Shown here: piece after piece, positions 49,660 through 63,471 of the stretch | Position numbering within the stretch: position 1 is the first letter of the stretch | Layout: each line of letters begins with the position of its first letter | Made by a program: the position numbers and the translations under genes | Assembly (NCBI GenBank): GCA_900239685.1 | Contig: OENT01000098.1 | Coordinates: 155,419-219,418, forward strand | Direction of reading: 5' to 3' | Origin: Rotaria macrura | Lineage: Eukaryota > Rotifera > Eurotatoria > Philodinida > Philodinidae | Length of the DNA: 64,000 bases | The notes under the pieces: model-generated | What the model saw: the letters and a program-made list of their open reading frames with translations, nothing else | Databases searched by the model: none | What the model was told of the DNA's origin: nothing

Positions 49660-52600
49660 AGACATATAGACGTTTTTCATTCTTTTTTAAATTATTTTAT
49701 ATTTTGTCATGATTGAATAAGAAACAAAAGTGTATCATTGTAAGTAGTGTAATCGAAAATAGTTTTCAAAAATATTATTTCATATGTCAACTACCTCGTT
49801 CAAAAACATTTTTTAAGAGAAAATGTCATACCCAAACAAAATCATATACTCTAATAATGCAGGATAGTATGTTTCGACGAGGGAAAACATTTTTTATTAT
49901 AGGTTGTGATATGAAGAACGATGATTAATTGAATAATCTGCTAAATACTTGATATTGTGCCTTTTTTTTATTATTAATAAAATATTATCAACAGATCATG
50001 TCAACTAGCAATGAAGAACATCATAAATATGAAACTCAGTATAAACATAATACAACACATAGATTTGAAACAAGCAGTAGTCGAGTAATATATATGATCA
50101 CAGCTAAGCACAAGTCTTAATGTTGAAAAATAATGAACAGACAAAGATTTATTCAACTGTTTTTTACAATCCTTTAATTGAGTATGTAGCCATGGAATAA
50201 ACGAGAGTATATTTCGTATTTGCTCTAAATTTATTCCGATCATGATCTTTTATTCAGTCTTTCTCTTGAGTAAAACAGTGATTAAATCAAAATTTGAATA
50301 TCAATATTCAATTGCTGTTTAAAAGCAAGGTTATTCAAAAATCCATTTAATGAGCTAGACTTTCTATAGGTCACCTTCATCTTTGCATATCAATATATGT
50401 GAATTAATCGTATCTTGGTAATTTAAAGTTGGTAGGAAATAAAATAAGAGCCATGTTTTTATTAGACATGAGATTGTTTCTAATTTACAACTAATTGCTG
50501 TTTTTCCTTGACAAATGATTGGCATCGTTCTAATAAAACTTTCTATCATTCAAAGTATAGTATGCATTGATCATTAATTAAGAAAACAATTGTCAAACGA
50601 GTCGAATTGAAGCTATTCAAAACCTCATGTTTGCCGATGAATCTTGGAATCATCTTGCATAACGAAAGATGATTTATAAACTGGTTGCAAGAAAGGATCT
50701 GTTTTCGTATTTGTACTCAGAAAATGCATTCGAAATTTTTTCAGACAGAAATATATTGTTTCGAAGTGGTACAGTAGCATCGATATCAATCACTGTTCCT
50801 GTCTAACTGATCAAAATCTAAGTATAGATCAATATCAAGATAACAGTATCATAGTTGATATATCGCTTAGACGACAGGTTTTCATAATTACTCAAACATT
50901 AATTTAATCTTGTTCGACAAGAAAAAATGATCCCTCATAATATCCTTCTATAAGTAAAGTAAATATAGTCCATGTATTTCACGAAAGTCAATGGCGTCGA
51001 TCTGGTATGAAAGTTGAATATATTCATCTTTTATTTGATTGAATCTTTCTATTCGTTTTATTCATTCACTATTTTAACCTTTGAAAAATCAGTTTGAAAA
51101 GATCCTTTACCTTCGACTTACGTTCCACAGCATTCTTACCCTTACCGAGTCACTGTCCGTGAAACTGTTAAAAAGAAATTTTGAAATGATGTCTATGTAC
51201 TTCATTCCAATAGAAATATTTTTCTTGAAAACAATCATGATGATTAGCTCCTATTAACGTTTAGTCAAGATTTCATACAGCTATTCTGATAAAAGAATCA
51301 GCTACGCTGGTCTAGTTGACTTTTGAAATCATACAACTCACTACTCTAACGCAAAGCATATGAAAAGTTTTTCTTTTCTCGGAGCGAAAATAACGTTTGA
51401 GTCATTATTGTTTTTCTTTAATGAACAAATCTACCTCAGGCAATCAGTTTGCCAAGAAAAAGAATTATGAGAAAAAAGTCTACATACAATTTTGTCCGCA
51501 AGCCTTAGTTTTTTAAAGATTAGTGAATAGAACACTTAAAGCATTCTAAGCATGTATATTCAAACGTTTCAGATACTTTGCTGCAATTGTATTGCTTTTC
51601 TTCAGCTATGTTTTTTAATCTTTCACCAAATTCAAATATGATTCAAGCGTTATTAACTTATATTTAATATCTAATCATAATTTGAAAATAGATATTATGA
51701 TTTTATATTTTCATCATAAACAAATATATATAGTACTGTCTGTGTCAGTTCTTAATTTCTTAGTTTTCTTTCATAACGAATGTCATACCTTTTCATATTC
51801 AATACATTTACTGACGTTTCAAATGGCACTTATTGAATCAATTGTTGAGATTATAATATAGTTCATCCATCAATAATTGCCTACAATAGTAGATAGTATG
51901 CAAGATAAAATTGTAACTCTTTGAAGAATATCTATCGATACATTACTGATATAGAATATGAAATATTAACTAATCGTTAGCGTTAATCATCATTACTATC
52001 AAAATGTTTTTCATTGCTTTTCTCCATGGATAATGTCTCATTATTATTATAAATATCATTAATCTTTCTTATCGATCCTATCGAATATTTCTTGCTGGTT
52101 TATACTAACACGTTTGATTTTCATCATGACGACATATTGTGGAAATTTTTAAAAATGAATGAAAATGAATGTTAATTTTATGAATGTATCGGTTCAAGAT
52201 GAATTGTAATAATGAGCGAATTTCACTCAACAACTGTTAAATGCATATATGATACCAGTGACACTGCACGTCATTTTCGAATTCCGACCTAGATCTTTAG
52301 TAAACATGCAAGAATAACGCTATGAAAACTTCATACATTAGGAAAATATAAATCAACGGTGTAGTAAACAAAAGTTATTAAATGTCAAACTAATTGTATC
52401 CATGAATAATAAGGAAAGCAATTTTTCCTTCTTTCTATGTAACTATTTAGAACACTGATTTTATTTTTACAATTAAACTATGTCATGATATATTTGTACT
52501 TAGTTTTCACTAATAAAAGTATACAAAGAAAGAAACTTATGAAAATTCATATAAAATAAATGGCACTAGGATTTCCATATCATCCTACATAACAGTGGAG

Positions 52601-53924
52601 CCTTCATGATAATTAAGGGGGAAAAAATTTCTACAATTGTAAAATGAAAATATTTTTAGATTTTTCAACCGAGAATGCTATCAACATACTAGAATTTGAG
52701 AATTCCCTCTAATTTCTAAGATTAGGGCATGCGCCAAACATAGATAAAATTAATTCATTTTGTTTTTGGTCACATTGTTTGGAGAATTTGTTGACGTAGT
52801 AGTTAGGATTGGTTCTATCTCCGAAAAATAATCACAATTAGATTCAAGCATGAATGATTTGTTTCTAAGTACTATGATGACAGGCTGTTCGTCTGAAATC
52901 GAGCATTCTATACTTAAATAGCTTTTGTAGAAATATTCGTAGACATCACTAATTACACATAGAGATGCACATCTAGAAAATTGAACTATACCATGGTGCT
53001 CGGAAGAGTTTTAGCGAAGATAAAGATAGTCAGTATGCATACCTTTGTCGTAATACGTGCGATATATACATGTATCATTGTTTTTTTATTTTATAAAGTT
53101 ACATAATTCAATCGTTTAAATTTAAACCGAGATAGAAGAGACGAAGTTTTATTCATAAATGCTCTGAATTTCTTTCTTAAAAATCAATATATTTACCAGC
53201 GCTTGATGAGAACTCGATGAATGTAACCATTGATGAGTGAGATCGGTGATTGACAACAACATAATGACTGTCAACACAAATCTGGTTGACGAAAAGTGCA
53301 ATTATGAATCTCTCATCCCTGGAGGCTGATGAGTTTTTTTTTCAATGTTACACGAATACAATACCACCATGAATTAACTTACTCGACGATGCCGATGTCC
53401 TATTAAATATCTATTCATAATTATTTCAGTTATCATTTCAGATGCGTATGTTATGCAAAATTTCTTTGTTTATTTATTCCTCTTATTGAGCAAAGATGAG
53501 AATGTCTTTGCTAGTATTATGTGAAATTCTAAGTAGATGTTATCGATTTTCATTCAGAGTAAAAACTAGAGCGGTATGGCATATTTCGTCAGAAGAAATG
53601 CAAAAACGTTACTGTTCAGTCAGCTGTCAGCTCTGCGTAATCTTACTCCGAAATGGCAAGCATAAAATCTCCGAAAGAACTGCTTCATTTCAGAAACAGC
53701 AAACATCTGATTGAAAAGGTAGTGTTACATACCATGTAATATTGATCATAAGAACACACTAGAAAAGATTTTATCAAGATTGTAATGTAATTCCAAATTG
53801 ACACGATGACATATGTACTCAAATCCTGATCTATATTGACCTATATTTAATTTGTTAAAAGAAGATATTTATTATGTCAGCAAAGTAGATAATAAACATT
53901 GATGTTTCGAATAATAGTCTGAAT
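49660..53924. other. Gene-poor 4.3-kb region
   Basis: No convincing exon, RNA gene or repeat was found on either strand. An open frame at 53496-53714 has no recognisable domain and poor coding character. A small, rapidly evolving or heavily spliced gene could be missed here. Confidence 0.4.
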
Positions 53925-54758
53925 TCATAAAATGCGTGGTGGCATATTTATTGTATATCGAGCATCTTTATCATCGATCCATGTTACTTCGGGATCGTTC
54001 ATCTTCAGCGCTGTTGCAATTACACTGATGCACAACGAAATGAACATAATACCAATGATGCCGTATGAGATATAAGCAAACATTCGAGCCAGCTTCCTGA
54101 GTCTTTCTTTTAAGATTGTTCTTTTTCGATTCATACTGAGAACATGACTGATTTCGTTCAAGAAATTCCAACAAGCTGTACCATGTTGTACATTTTGCTG
54201 ACTAAAATAGTACAGGAGATTTTGTAAAGATATCGGTTCTTCACCCAGACGATCATACATTAGAACATCAGTAGATTTTATATGACTTGTTTTGTATTTC
54301 TTGCTATGACTACCATCGATAGCCAAAACGAATTCTTTAAAAATTTGAAAATCTTTTTCTTGATCGATACGTTTTATTTCCTCCTGAGCTCGTTGAAGTT
54401 CACGCACCATCTGTAATCCTAAATAAAAGTCTGGTAGTTTATTTTGTCCCTGATCTGTATTGCACCTCATAAATCGAATGCGATGTAAATTTCGACGAAC
54501 AATCAACCATTTCGAATCAGGCTTGAGCGAACGTGCTGTTAGTGGTGCTTGATAATCGTATTGAAATGAGTATTGCTCTTGGTGCTGAGAATTTTCTGGA
54601 AATATCGACGTTGTTGCAGATGTAAATCCTTGCGAGACTCGTGGTATAAAATGGCGGTATGGTTGGTCTTTGTCATCATGAAGTATATTGATAGTCACAC
54701 GAGTTTCCTGTTCTTGTTTCTGACTACGTAAGAGGCGTGTACGAACAGGCAAAGCCAT
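53925..54758 (-). CDS. Unrecognised protein with C-terminal membrane segment
   Basis: Intact 277-aa single-exon frame starting MALPVRTRLLRSQKQEQE, with coding-like composition throughout. Residues 1-220 are hydrophilic and lack a signal peptide. One strong hydrophobic helix near residues 229-255 (YISYGIIGIMFISLCISVIA) is preceded by a basic run (NRKRTILKERLRKLAR) and followed by a short tail ending INMPPRIL. This looks like a type II or tail-anchored topology with a large cytosolic part. A charged stretch, RELQRAQEEIKRIDQEKDF, may form a coiled coil. No family recognised. Confidence 0.6.
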   Translation of the reverse strand: MALPVRTRLLRSQKQEQETRVTINILHDDKDQPYRHFIPRVSQGFTSATTSIFPENSQHQEQYSFQYDYQAPLTARSLKPDSKWLIVRRNLHRIRFMRCNTDQGQNKLPDFYLGLQMVRELQRAQEEIKRIDQEKDFQIFKEFVLAIDGSHSKKYKTSHIKSTDVLMYDRLGEEPISLQNLLYYFSQQNVQHGTACWNFLNEISHVLSMNRKRTILKERLRKLARMFAYISYGIIGIMFISLCISVIATALKMNDPEVTWIDDKDARYTINMPPRIL

Positions 54759-54794
54759 TCGATAGATCGTCAGATGCTGTTACGTCTGAATTTA

Positions 54795-54795
54795 G

Positions 54796-54828
<33 letters not shown>

Positions 54829-54830
54829 GA
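54795..54830. repeat. (AT)n microsatellite
   Basis: Run of alternating AT of about 35 bp, immediately upstream (in minus-strand terms) of the gene at 53925-54758. Confidence 0.9.
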
Positions 54831-56912
54831 TGTGTACACTTATACTATATACTTATATAAATATGTGTGGTTGTGTTAACATGTATGAGTGCGTCTGTGT
54901 ATGCGCAAATGTAAAGATTATGTACATGTGAATAACCTTCCCTGGCCTATGTGATTTAAAATTAATACAACTGTTAGAATGATATATGCCGATAATATGT
55001 TCGATTCGATTGAAATAGTACAAGGGAAAAGTAGATGTGTGTCATGCGATTGATTTGTTTAAGTGCACTATGAAATAGATATCATACAGACGATTAGGAA
55101 AGTGGAAGAAGACTAATAAAGTCGAACTATGTTCACTTAAGAAATCTAGATTCATCGTGTTGGATTAAGATTATGAAGTATCTATTTCGAACAGCGACAC
55201 TTTTTTCTCGAGTCTATATTAATAAACGTGCATTTGTAGGTCAAAATCTAAATCACACAATATTTTTGTAATATTCTCAACTTCTCAATCGGATACAATT
55301 GTCTCTATCTTTGTCACGCTAATTTGGGTAATCAGTTTTCTTTATTGTTCTCATATGACCTGTAATTTTAGAAGTCGATCGAAATATCATGATACTTATT
55401 TCAGGTATCTAAATATGTCTATTGAGTAGATTCAGCGATATGACTTCGATAGTATGACGTTTCGCTCATGTGAAATTTATGGATCATCAAGATTCATACA
55501 TCATTGTTTTTTTTCCTAAAATCAGAAGCTGTCTCTAAGGATCAGCAGATATTTTCAGCCGAGTTCTTTCAATAAAGAATTATTATGATTGATTGAATAT
55601 TTGAGAGCATATGACATGTTCAATTTCAGATAACCAAGGCACGCGTTTATTCATCAAAACACAACTAAATAATGCAAGAGTGCTTACTGTAGATGATTTT
55701 CGTCGTGAATAGATATGTGCAATCCAAAAATCGTACTGCATTAGAAGATACTGTTGTTGAAATATATGATGAAAGTTAAATATTCACAATCATCTGCTCT
55801 TCGACATTAATTGAGTTCTACATATGGTTTAATAATATTGATGTTTTTATTGATTTTGCATAACGCGTCTAAAAATTTTGTCAAGATCTCGAAGTTTTCA
55901 CTACAATAAGATTAACTAATACCAATATATAATTGATATTCAAAGACAGTTGTTGCAGTCAGTGCTAATGTATCGTTTCTTTTCTCTTGATATTCCGACG
56001 CATGCGAACGAACTGAAATCTATTCATACTCCGATGCTCACAAGAAATTCTTTTGCTCAAGAACCCTAAATAGGGATCAGATAAAATAGTTTCAATGCTA
56101 AAACGATAAAGAGGTTTGGCGTCATGCAATGCCTATTAATGATTCAAAGGCAGGATTGCGTGAAAGATTTCAATTTATAAATTGTATCTTTGTATAGTTT
56201 AATTGCGATTGTAGAATTTTCCGTTTGCAAAGTATAAGCTGTAGCCATCATAGAAATTGAACTTTTCGATTTCTTTTTGTCGCAATTCAGATCTAGATGT
56301 TCACAAAAGATGTTCTGCATCAATATTAGATGTAAATTTATTCGTGCCCCGATGTTTTACACGATATTGGAAGTACAGTTAGTTGCTTTCTCTATATCAT
56401 TTCATGAAACTTATAGTAGTAACCTAGTAAAATTAATATCTTCGAATTATTTTCTCGAGCTGTGAACTAACGGCGGTAATAGAGCAAATTCTGATTTCGC
56501 ATTTTCTCAAGTAGCTACAGTCAGTGCATTTGAACACATTGTAATGCCGTTACCTCATTTACGTTCCGTCGACATATATGACACCCGCATGTTGTACGTC
56601 ACGGTAGAAATATATGATGGTTTTTTTTTCATTCTGCTTCTCTTTTCAATGACTAAGCGCACAGCGCACTCATGACAAATGTGTGTACATTGAGTTTGTG
56701 TCCATGGCATCTGTTTTTCTTGTAGCGATCAAATTTATTCTCGTCCTCATTTTTATTCTGCTTGTAGCCTTTTCAAATGTTTTACAATCTTGAGTTCTGT
56801 TTAAAAAACATATTCCCTTGTTGAATTAATATGAATTTCTATACACATCCTGTTGTAGATTTCTCCTTCAGACAATCATTCGATCGAATTCTATTCCGAT
56901 AAATTGAAAAGA
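54831..56912. other. Divergent intergenic region
   Basis: Between the minus-strand membrane-protein gene and the FABP gene; likely carries both promoters. No coding or structured element recognised. Confidence 0.4.
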
Positions 56913-57518
56913 ATGGCTGCTAGTGCTGGTGTTGAAGGTCTAAAAGGCAGTTGGGACTATGTACGATGCCATTTTTTCACACAATCCATAGGTTTGTTTG
57001 CATACGTTTTGTTTAGGTCAACGGTGAAAATTTCGATGCATACATGAAAGAAATCGGAGTAGGAATGGTGATGCGTATGACTGCTAAAGGCATTAAACCA
57101 CGTTTGGTAATCAGTGAAAAAGATGGAAAATGGACACTGCGAACCGAAAGTAGCATTAAAACGCTCTCCTACGATTTTGTACCAGGCGAAGAATTCGATG
57201 AAACAACAGCGGATGGCCGTCATGTCAAAGTCACTTTCACATACTGTTTTTCGTTTATCATTACTTGAAGTATTTTATCATTTGATTATAGTCGACCATA
57301 ACCTTTGTCGGCAATAAGTGGATACACACTATGATCGATAAAAATGGCAAAAACGCAGTTGTCATTCGCTACATTGATGATAATGATCAACAGATGGTTG
57401 TAAGTAGAAAAGTTTATTCAATTTCTTTTATTTATATTATATCTGTTTTCATCTCATCGTGTAGGAAATGGAATGTGGTTCAGTGAAAGCTCGCAGATGG
57501 TATAAACGTGTGGTTTAA
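56913..57518 (+). CDS. Fatty-acid-binding protein (intracellular lipid-binding family)
   Basis: Cytosolic beta-barrel carrier of fatty acids or retinoids, 140 aa, exons 56913-56960, 57017-57229, 57292-57399, 57465-57518. Signature start GLKGSWDYVNGENFDAYMKE (helix-turn-helix lid), then PRLVISEKDGKWTLRTESS, the strongly conserved FVPGEEFDETTADGRHVK, and a C-terminal ARRWYKR where the R-x-Y of the ligand-binding triad is kept. The four-exon, three-intron layout is the classic FABP gene structure. The first intron falls earlier (after residue 16) than the usual position near residue 24. Ligand specificity cannot be told from sequence. Confidence 0.94.
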
Positions 57519-57564
57519 ATAGATTACGTATCATGTTTTAAGCTTCAATTATTTACAGATATTC

Positions 57565-57570
57565 AATAAA
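57565..57570 (+). promoter_or_regulatory. Candidate poly(A) signal of FABP
   Basis: AATAAA about 47 bp past the FABP stop codon. Confidence 0.55.
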
Positions 57571-59549
57571 TATTTGTTTTGAGTTTTAATAAAAATAAAT
57601 CTCCGATCATTCGCTGATATGAAAAATACGAATCAGTTAAATATCTTTCATATTTAGCGCTAAATTTCCAAAACATGTAATACTACGTAGTATGCACAAT
57701 CGTTCGATGTGTTCATTCAAAATCATTGTTCCATTTTTCATCGATCGTATACTTAGTGTACTATAGCTGTACCTTGACTGTTTCTATGCGAAAAAAAGAC
57801 GAAAGTTTAGGAGAAAAAATCTCGCAAGGCTTTCGAAGAGAAAAACAGACGGCTTCATGCAATTTTACATTTCTTATTATTTATTGTATTGATCATCAGT
57901 GATAAATTCATTAGTCATAAATTTTTCTTGTATCATTATTGTAATTTCTCTTATAGAATGAATCCGTGCAAGCATATGTCAATAGGACATGAAGTTTTGG
58001 ACAGCTTCCTTTTCAAAAAATTTGATTAGGCCATCATTTAATGAAGTTGAATCCATTGATGCATAGTAACAACGATTGGTAGAAATCGTTTTCTTGCTTT
58101 CAGATGTTGATCAACTGACTAGTATCGAACTGAAAACTTTGTGCGAGGATACATTCATGTGCTTATGAATGGTGGCTCTGTTATCTTTCTATTCTTCTAA
58201 ATGGATGAGCTTCATTTTCATAAAGATAAGTTTTCACGAAGAACAAAAATCTTGGCAATGTGACTGTAAACCATTTGCCCTATGCTCAATGACAATCATA
58301 CTAGTTTGTATGTGAAAAATCCGGGTCAAGTATTTAATTACAACTATTCTTTATTTAACAATATAAACAAGCTATGAAAGACATGTGATGTCATGAGCAA
58401 TTCACTGCTTCAAAAAGTGACTAAGTGTGGCAAAAAAACGCATGTAGTAGTACAAAATGTTTAGATGATTCATGCAGTAATCGAAATTAGTAAGTGATTA
58501 CTTAACATAGCATCCCGTTATCTCTTCATGAACTCTTCCTTTGTTTATAATATTGTTACTCGAGTTGATCGATTCTTTTCATCTCAAACTCATTCTACAT
58601 TGGGTCCGACTAAATTTTAAAAACAGCATAGAAGGTGATGCTTTTCAGTGTTGCCATCGTCTATTACAGAACACAACGCACTTAACAACAAACATAATAA
58701 GAACTTTGCAATGAACTTGAACGATCTTCAGAGAAAAAAAATTATACGAACTAGAAAACCTAAACTGAGGAATACAATATTGCGATACTTTTTCAATTGA
58801 AGCCACGTCACTGTTAGTTAACAATGAATAATGTTTTTTAATTATTTCTCCCCTAATTTCCAAAGTTAGACTAGCGAGTATGTGATTAGCAGGGAATTCA
58901 TTTGAATGTAATTACACTTTCCTCGTCATTCTTTTTCTTCAACCATCCGTCCAGTTATATCCTTAACAGGAAACTACTACTCGTTCTAATCATATGCGAC
59001 TCTTCTGTTTGTTGATTTTCATTTCCGATATTGTTTTAAATTGCTTTATTTTAGAAGATGAAAGATTCTTTCTTAGTTGCAATCATTTCCTTGGAATTTA
59101 ATAGCCAGAGAGAAGCAAATGTGCAGGTGAGCAGATGTCTCAAAAGAAAGTTTTTAATGATACGCGTTATCCTAAGAATATACGTATAAATGATTATTGC
59201 TATATCGTCAAAATCTGATCGACATCAGAGAATTCAGTATGTATACAAAATGAAAAGTTAAATGAACTGTTGGTATTCTCATCTTCAAAATCTATTGAGA
59301 AAAGAAAATACTGAAAAGTGAACGGCTTCTCCTTGCAGAGACGTTCACAAGTCTACACTGAGTATTCATGTTCATCATTAAGAATAGATCTAGAAGTCTT
59401 ACAATTTTTTAGGTAAATCTATTGTAGGCATCACAGTATTATATTCTTGACTATGGAAGACAATGATTTCAATTAAAGTATGAATAACTATCTAATTTTC
59501 GAATCTAATAGGAAAGGTTCATGATAGTATCGATCGAATTACTTCAATC
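57571..59549. other. Intergenic, FABP to DEG/ENaC
   Basis: No exon recognised. The DEG/ENaC promoter presumably lies in the last part. Confidence 0.4.
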
Positions 59550-61451
59550 ATGAATAATACAATGGAAAATGTGACAACTATTTTTCCAGTTGATCGTGAT
59601 CCTATCGGAGTCCGTATGAAAAGACAACGACGTCGATCAATCATTCGTGAGTTCGCACTCACTACATCCACCCATGGTATACCGGGTATTGTCCGAGGTC
59701 AAAGTATATCAAATCGACTCTTCTGGAGTGTGTCGACTGCAATTTTTACCGGTGTTATGCTGTTTTTTGTCATACAATCGATCAATGAGTATTTTCAATA
59801 TCCAAAACAAACATCCATCGATATATTTGTTGAGTGGCCTATTGCCTTTCCAGCAGTCTCATTTTGCAACTATTGCCCTGTTCGTCTAGATCGTTTCACT
59901 ATAGAATTTCTTGATTATCTTAAGACTCATAATATAACAGATAACACAAATGATACCAACTCAATATTTTTAAACCATGTCATCTATATTCGTGACTTTC
60001 TCCAATGGAAAAGATATCAAAATCAGTCCAACCATGATTTATTCTTTTCACTGAATGCCATGTTAATAAGTTGCTTTTTCAATGGTGTTTCATGTAAAGC
60101 AGACGACTTCATTTCATTCCTATCGCCGTATTACGGTGTTTGCTATACATTTAATGCTAAAATGAAAAATGTTTCCATCGGTAGAATTCGTGATAGTAAT
60201 GAAGGCGGTGGCAATGGTGTATTAGAATTACGTCTTTACGCGCACAGTAATCAGTATGTGCCGAATTTAAATGATGGTGAGAGATTTATTTTCAGATCAA
60301 ATTTTCTTTTTTCTTCCTTGAATCAGTTTTAAACTTTGATCTAGCCGTTGGTATGATGGTTATGGTGCACGATAATATAGAATTGCCATTGATCGATGTT
60401 GCAGGCATCACTTTAGGACCTGGAAGAAAGCATAAGTTGGGTTTTACGAGAAGGAAAACATACTTTTTATCTTCGCCCTACACAACATGCACTACTAAAA
60501 TTTCACCATCTATGCAGGTGATGTTTAGTCTCTTTCAAGATGCTGATTATGCCTATTCTCAACTAATATGTTTTACAAATTGTCGGCAAGCCTATTCGTA
60601 AGTATGTGTGTGCCTATCAGTTCTAGCTGTAGCTTCCACGAGTAGACATTGATCCTATTGATAAATCAACTATTTCTGGATAATGATCAGTATTCATGGA
60701 TGATAAATAAATACTTCAAAGTGCTAAATGCGTTAGTAGGTTCATCATCGCAGTCAATATCAGTATTGAGATATTATTACTGGTCTGATACTGTGGTAGT
60801 TCTGCTTTTTGTAATTTATATGGTGCTTTTTCTAGCTACCATCTATGTGGTTGTGTCGATCCTACTCTATGGTCAACACGTTTCGTTACTTTATTTGGAA
60901 CGGATATCGTTATTGAGGCACCATTGTGTAGTATTACGGATACATGTTTCGTCAAAGCAGCGGATCTTCTGATGAAAACAGATGTCATCTGGAAGCTTTG
61001 GTGTGCCGATTGTCAACAGGAATGTAACAAGACGACCTTTGGCCTCACACTATCGTCGATGTTGGCACCACCTGAATGGCTAATGAGCACTATTCGAGAT
61101 TTTGTTGAAAACTCATCGATTCCATTACCATCTGACTGGTCGACAGCATGGCGCTCCCATATTCAATCGAGCTATGTTGCCATCGATATTGTACGAGAGA
61201 GCATCCAACTGGAGGAATTGTCACAGGAACCCTCATTCAGTCCTACTGATTTATTATCAAATGTTGGTGGTCTCTCTGGTCTTTGGATTGGTATCAGTTT
61301 TCTTTCATTGATGGAACTGGCTGAAATGATCTATCGGTTAGTGCGTTCCAATATTCATCTGATACGTATGAAAATACAACAGAGAAAACAGCCAGTTCTT
61401 AACCAACACACCAACAATCTTACTCCAAGAAAAATGAATGCTTTCGTTTGA
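59550..61451 (+). CDS. DEG/ENaC (ASC) family sodium channel subunit
   Basis: Amiloride-type cation channel subunit of the plasma membrane, 531 aa, exons 59550-60276, 60345-60597, 60836-61451. The cytosolic N-terminus carries the His-Gly gating motif in TSTHGIPGIVRG. TM1 is about residues 57-80, followed directly by the family signature WPIAFPAVSFCNYCPVRLD. The extracellular part is cysteine-rich with several N-glycosylation sites and contains VMVHDNIELPLIDVAG and CRQAYS-YHLCGCVDPTLW, whose CxC joins exons 2 and 3. TM2 contains LLSNVGGLSGLWIGISFLSL with the G-x-S selectivity filter (GIS). The cytosolic tail is short. The molecule could be acid-, peptide- or mechanically gated; sequence alone does not decide. 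Length fits the family. Confidence 0.93.
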
Positions 61452-61518
61452 CTTGACTTTGTCGATCTGTACAATTCACAAATAGACCTATACGTTCGTA
61501 GAAAACAATCTGTATTCT

Positions 61519-61524
61519 AATAAA
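61519..61524 (+). promoter_or_regulatory. Candidate poly(A) signal of the DEG/ENaC gene
   Basis: AATAAA about 68 bp past the stop codon. Confidence 0.5.
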
Positions 61525-63280
61525 TATCATAAAATCTAATAGTTCGCTGATGAAATTTTGATTTTTTTCTCTAACGGACGTTACAAAGAAGATGTGCGAA
61601 TAATGATTGAAACAGACTAGAATTGTCTGCATACAAAAATCTATTCTGTTGAATTCTGTCCTGTTCGACTTAACAAATATACAGGTTTCTTTAATGCACA
61701 TAAGTGTGTAGCAGCAACTGGGAACCGTAGTAAGATAAAAAATGTGACAGTAGCAATGAAAATAAAGAATTGCTTCTTTTTTCATCCGTTGTGAAATGAT
61801 CTCTCGTATCACCTTCTTTGTTCTGTTCCATCGACAGCATCATTATCCACATTGAGCTACGAATCGAATTTTATGCACACTGGTCTTATACATCTTCGTA
61901 TACCGTAATTCTAACTTGAACGGATACTGAAAACAATATGAGCTATGTTTTTTTTTGGAATAGTAAGTGTTCGAATCGAATTTGTTGACTCCCATCAATA
62001 ATTATATTACCTAGATTGTTTGATTTCAAATGATTGATTGATGAGATTGAAACTATTTGAAATTTTCCAGATAATTTTAGAGATTTCTCCGATGTTCTCT
62101 TCGTAGACATTGCCGGAGTTGATGATAACACATCAACAGACACATTGTGTTGCAGAAAAATCACCATTTGCTAGTGTTTTATTCAGATTTGAGAATCTGG
62201 AACGACACATTTTGCTTGTAGAGTTGGAGGCAAAACATGGACTCTTTTTAAATGTTTCTCAAATATTTTCTTATTTGGATATTTTTTGAAAGACAATTTA
62301 AGCAAGTTATTTAAAAAACGCACACCGTACAAACTTATGATGATTCTAAATGATGAGAACGAACGCATCCAATAGATGTAATATCGGTCTCATACAGTCA
62401 GCTACAATGGATACAATTATATAAAAAATAAATTAGATTTGCCAGATTCATTTCTTGAAATTTTCAGTATTATTAATACCATGAAAGTGATGAAATGTGA
62501 AACGATTTCGAACTTAGCGAATATTGCCATGGTCTATTCATTGTTCCAGAATTGTTTGATGGTTCTCATTCATCACTGTTCTCATGAGTCTAAGATTTTC
62601 AATCATATAATGATGTAATCATGATTCTAGAAAACAGAAGGCCTCTCGCAAAGTTTATCGTCGTGTCATTCATTTGACAGCATCAACATTCGTATTTGAT
62701 GTCTTCTATTGTCTTAGCTGTACGATTGCTTTCAACATTACTTGTTCCCTTTTTGCAATTGCACGAATGAAAACTAATTTCTGCATATTAATTAGTAAAA
62801 TCAAGATCGAATAGTTCTAACTTTTTCAATCAGTGAAATAGATTCAAATTTATCAAAGCAATTCCAATGATAGCTTGTTTTGTTAAGCTGCTAATGAAAG
62901 TCAACAATTTCCATGTTTCTGATTCGGTTCTATTCAAAGTACATGTTCTTTTCAACGATAATACCATAAATATAGTGCACAATGCTTTTGACACAAACGG
63001 TTAGTATAGAATAGATGCTTATGCTTCTCCAATCTGAGTTTCAAATGAATGGATATTACCGAAATTTCATGTTTCAATGAACAGTCTAGTATTAATACTC
63101 ACACTTGTATTCTAGCAATCAACATGATCATGTTATTTCTAAGCATGATTTGTTCATTCATGTCTATGTGCAGCTAACTTATCGATGACTATATTGAATC
63201 AGACGAAAATGTGAAATCATGATGTATTAAAAAGTATTATCACAAAAGATATTGTATCACTGTTTTTTATGATACATACG
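61525..63280. other. Region with no secure gene
   Basis: Weak minus-strand open stretches at about 62350-62183 and 62167-61990, the latter ending before a donor-like GTAATA, could be exons downstream of the candidate at 63471-63281, but frames and splice sites do not assemble into one convincing model. Confidence 0.3.
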
Positions 63281-63471
63281 CTTATCTTACCATTTATCAT
63301 TGTGCAAATTTTGGTTCCATCTATCAAACAAGATTTAGAACTAGATACATTCCCAGCCGTCCGTTCGAACTGACACATTCCACCAAAGTCGACTTCTACT
63401 CCATACGTTGAATATGCGTGCTCTTTGATTTCCAAATAATTTCCACTAATCAGCAATAAATTCTGACTCAT
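63281..63471 (-). other. Possible first exon of an unrecognised gene
   Basis: ATG-initiated frame MSQNLLLISGNYLEIKEH continuing VEVDFGGMCQFERTAG and ending TMING before a good donor (GTAAGA). It reads like a coding first exon with two or three cysteines. No family recognised and the rest of the gene was not traced. Confidence 0.35.

Noticed and set aside
60649-60972. Hydrophobic open frame of 107 codons overlapping the DEG/ENaC gene
   Set aside because: Mostly intron 2 and an alternative frame of exon 3; the frame giving YHLCGCVDPTLW is the family-consistent one.
61943-62167. Minus-strand frame resembling a PPC/DUF296-like strand (SGKFQIVSISS)
   Set aside because: Only a few residues match, and the glycine and histidine landmarks of that domain are missing.
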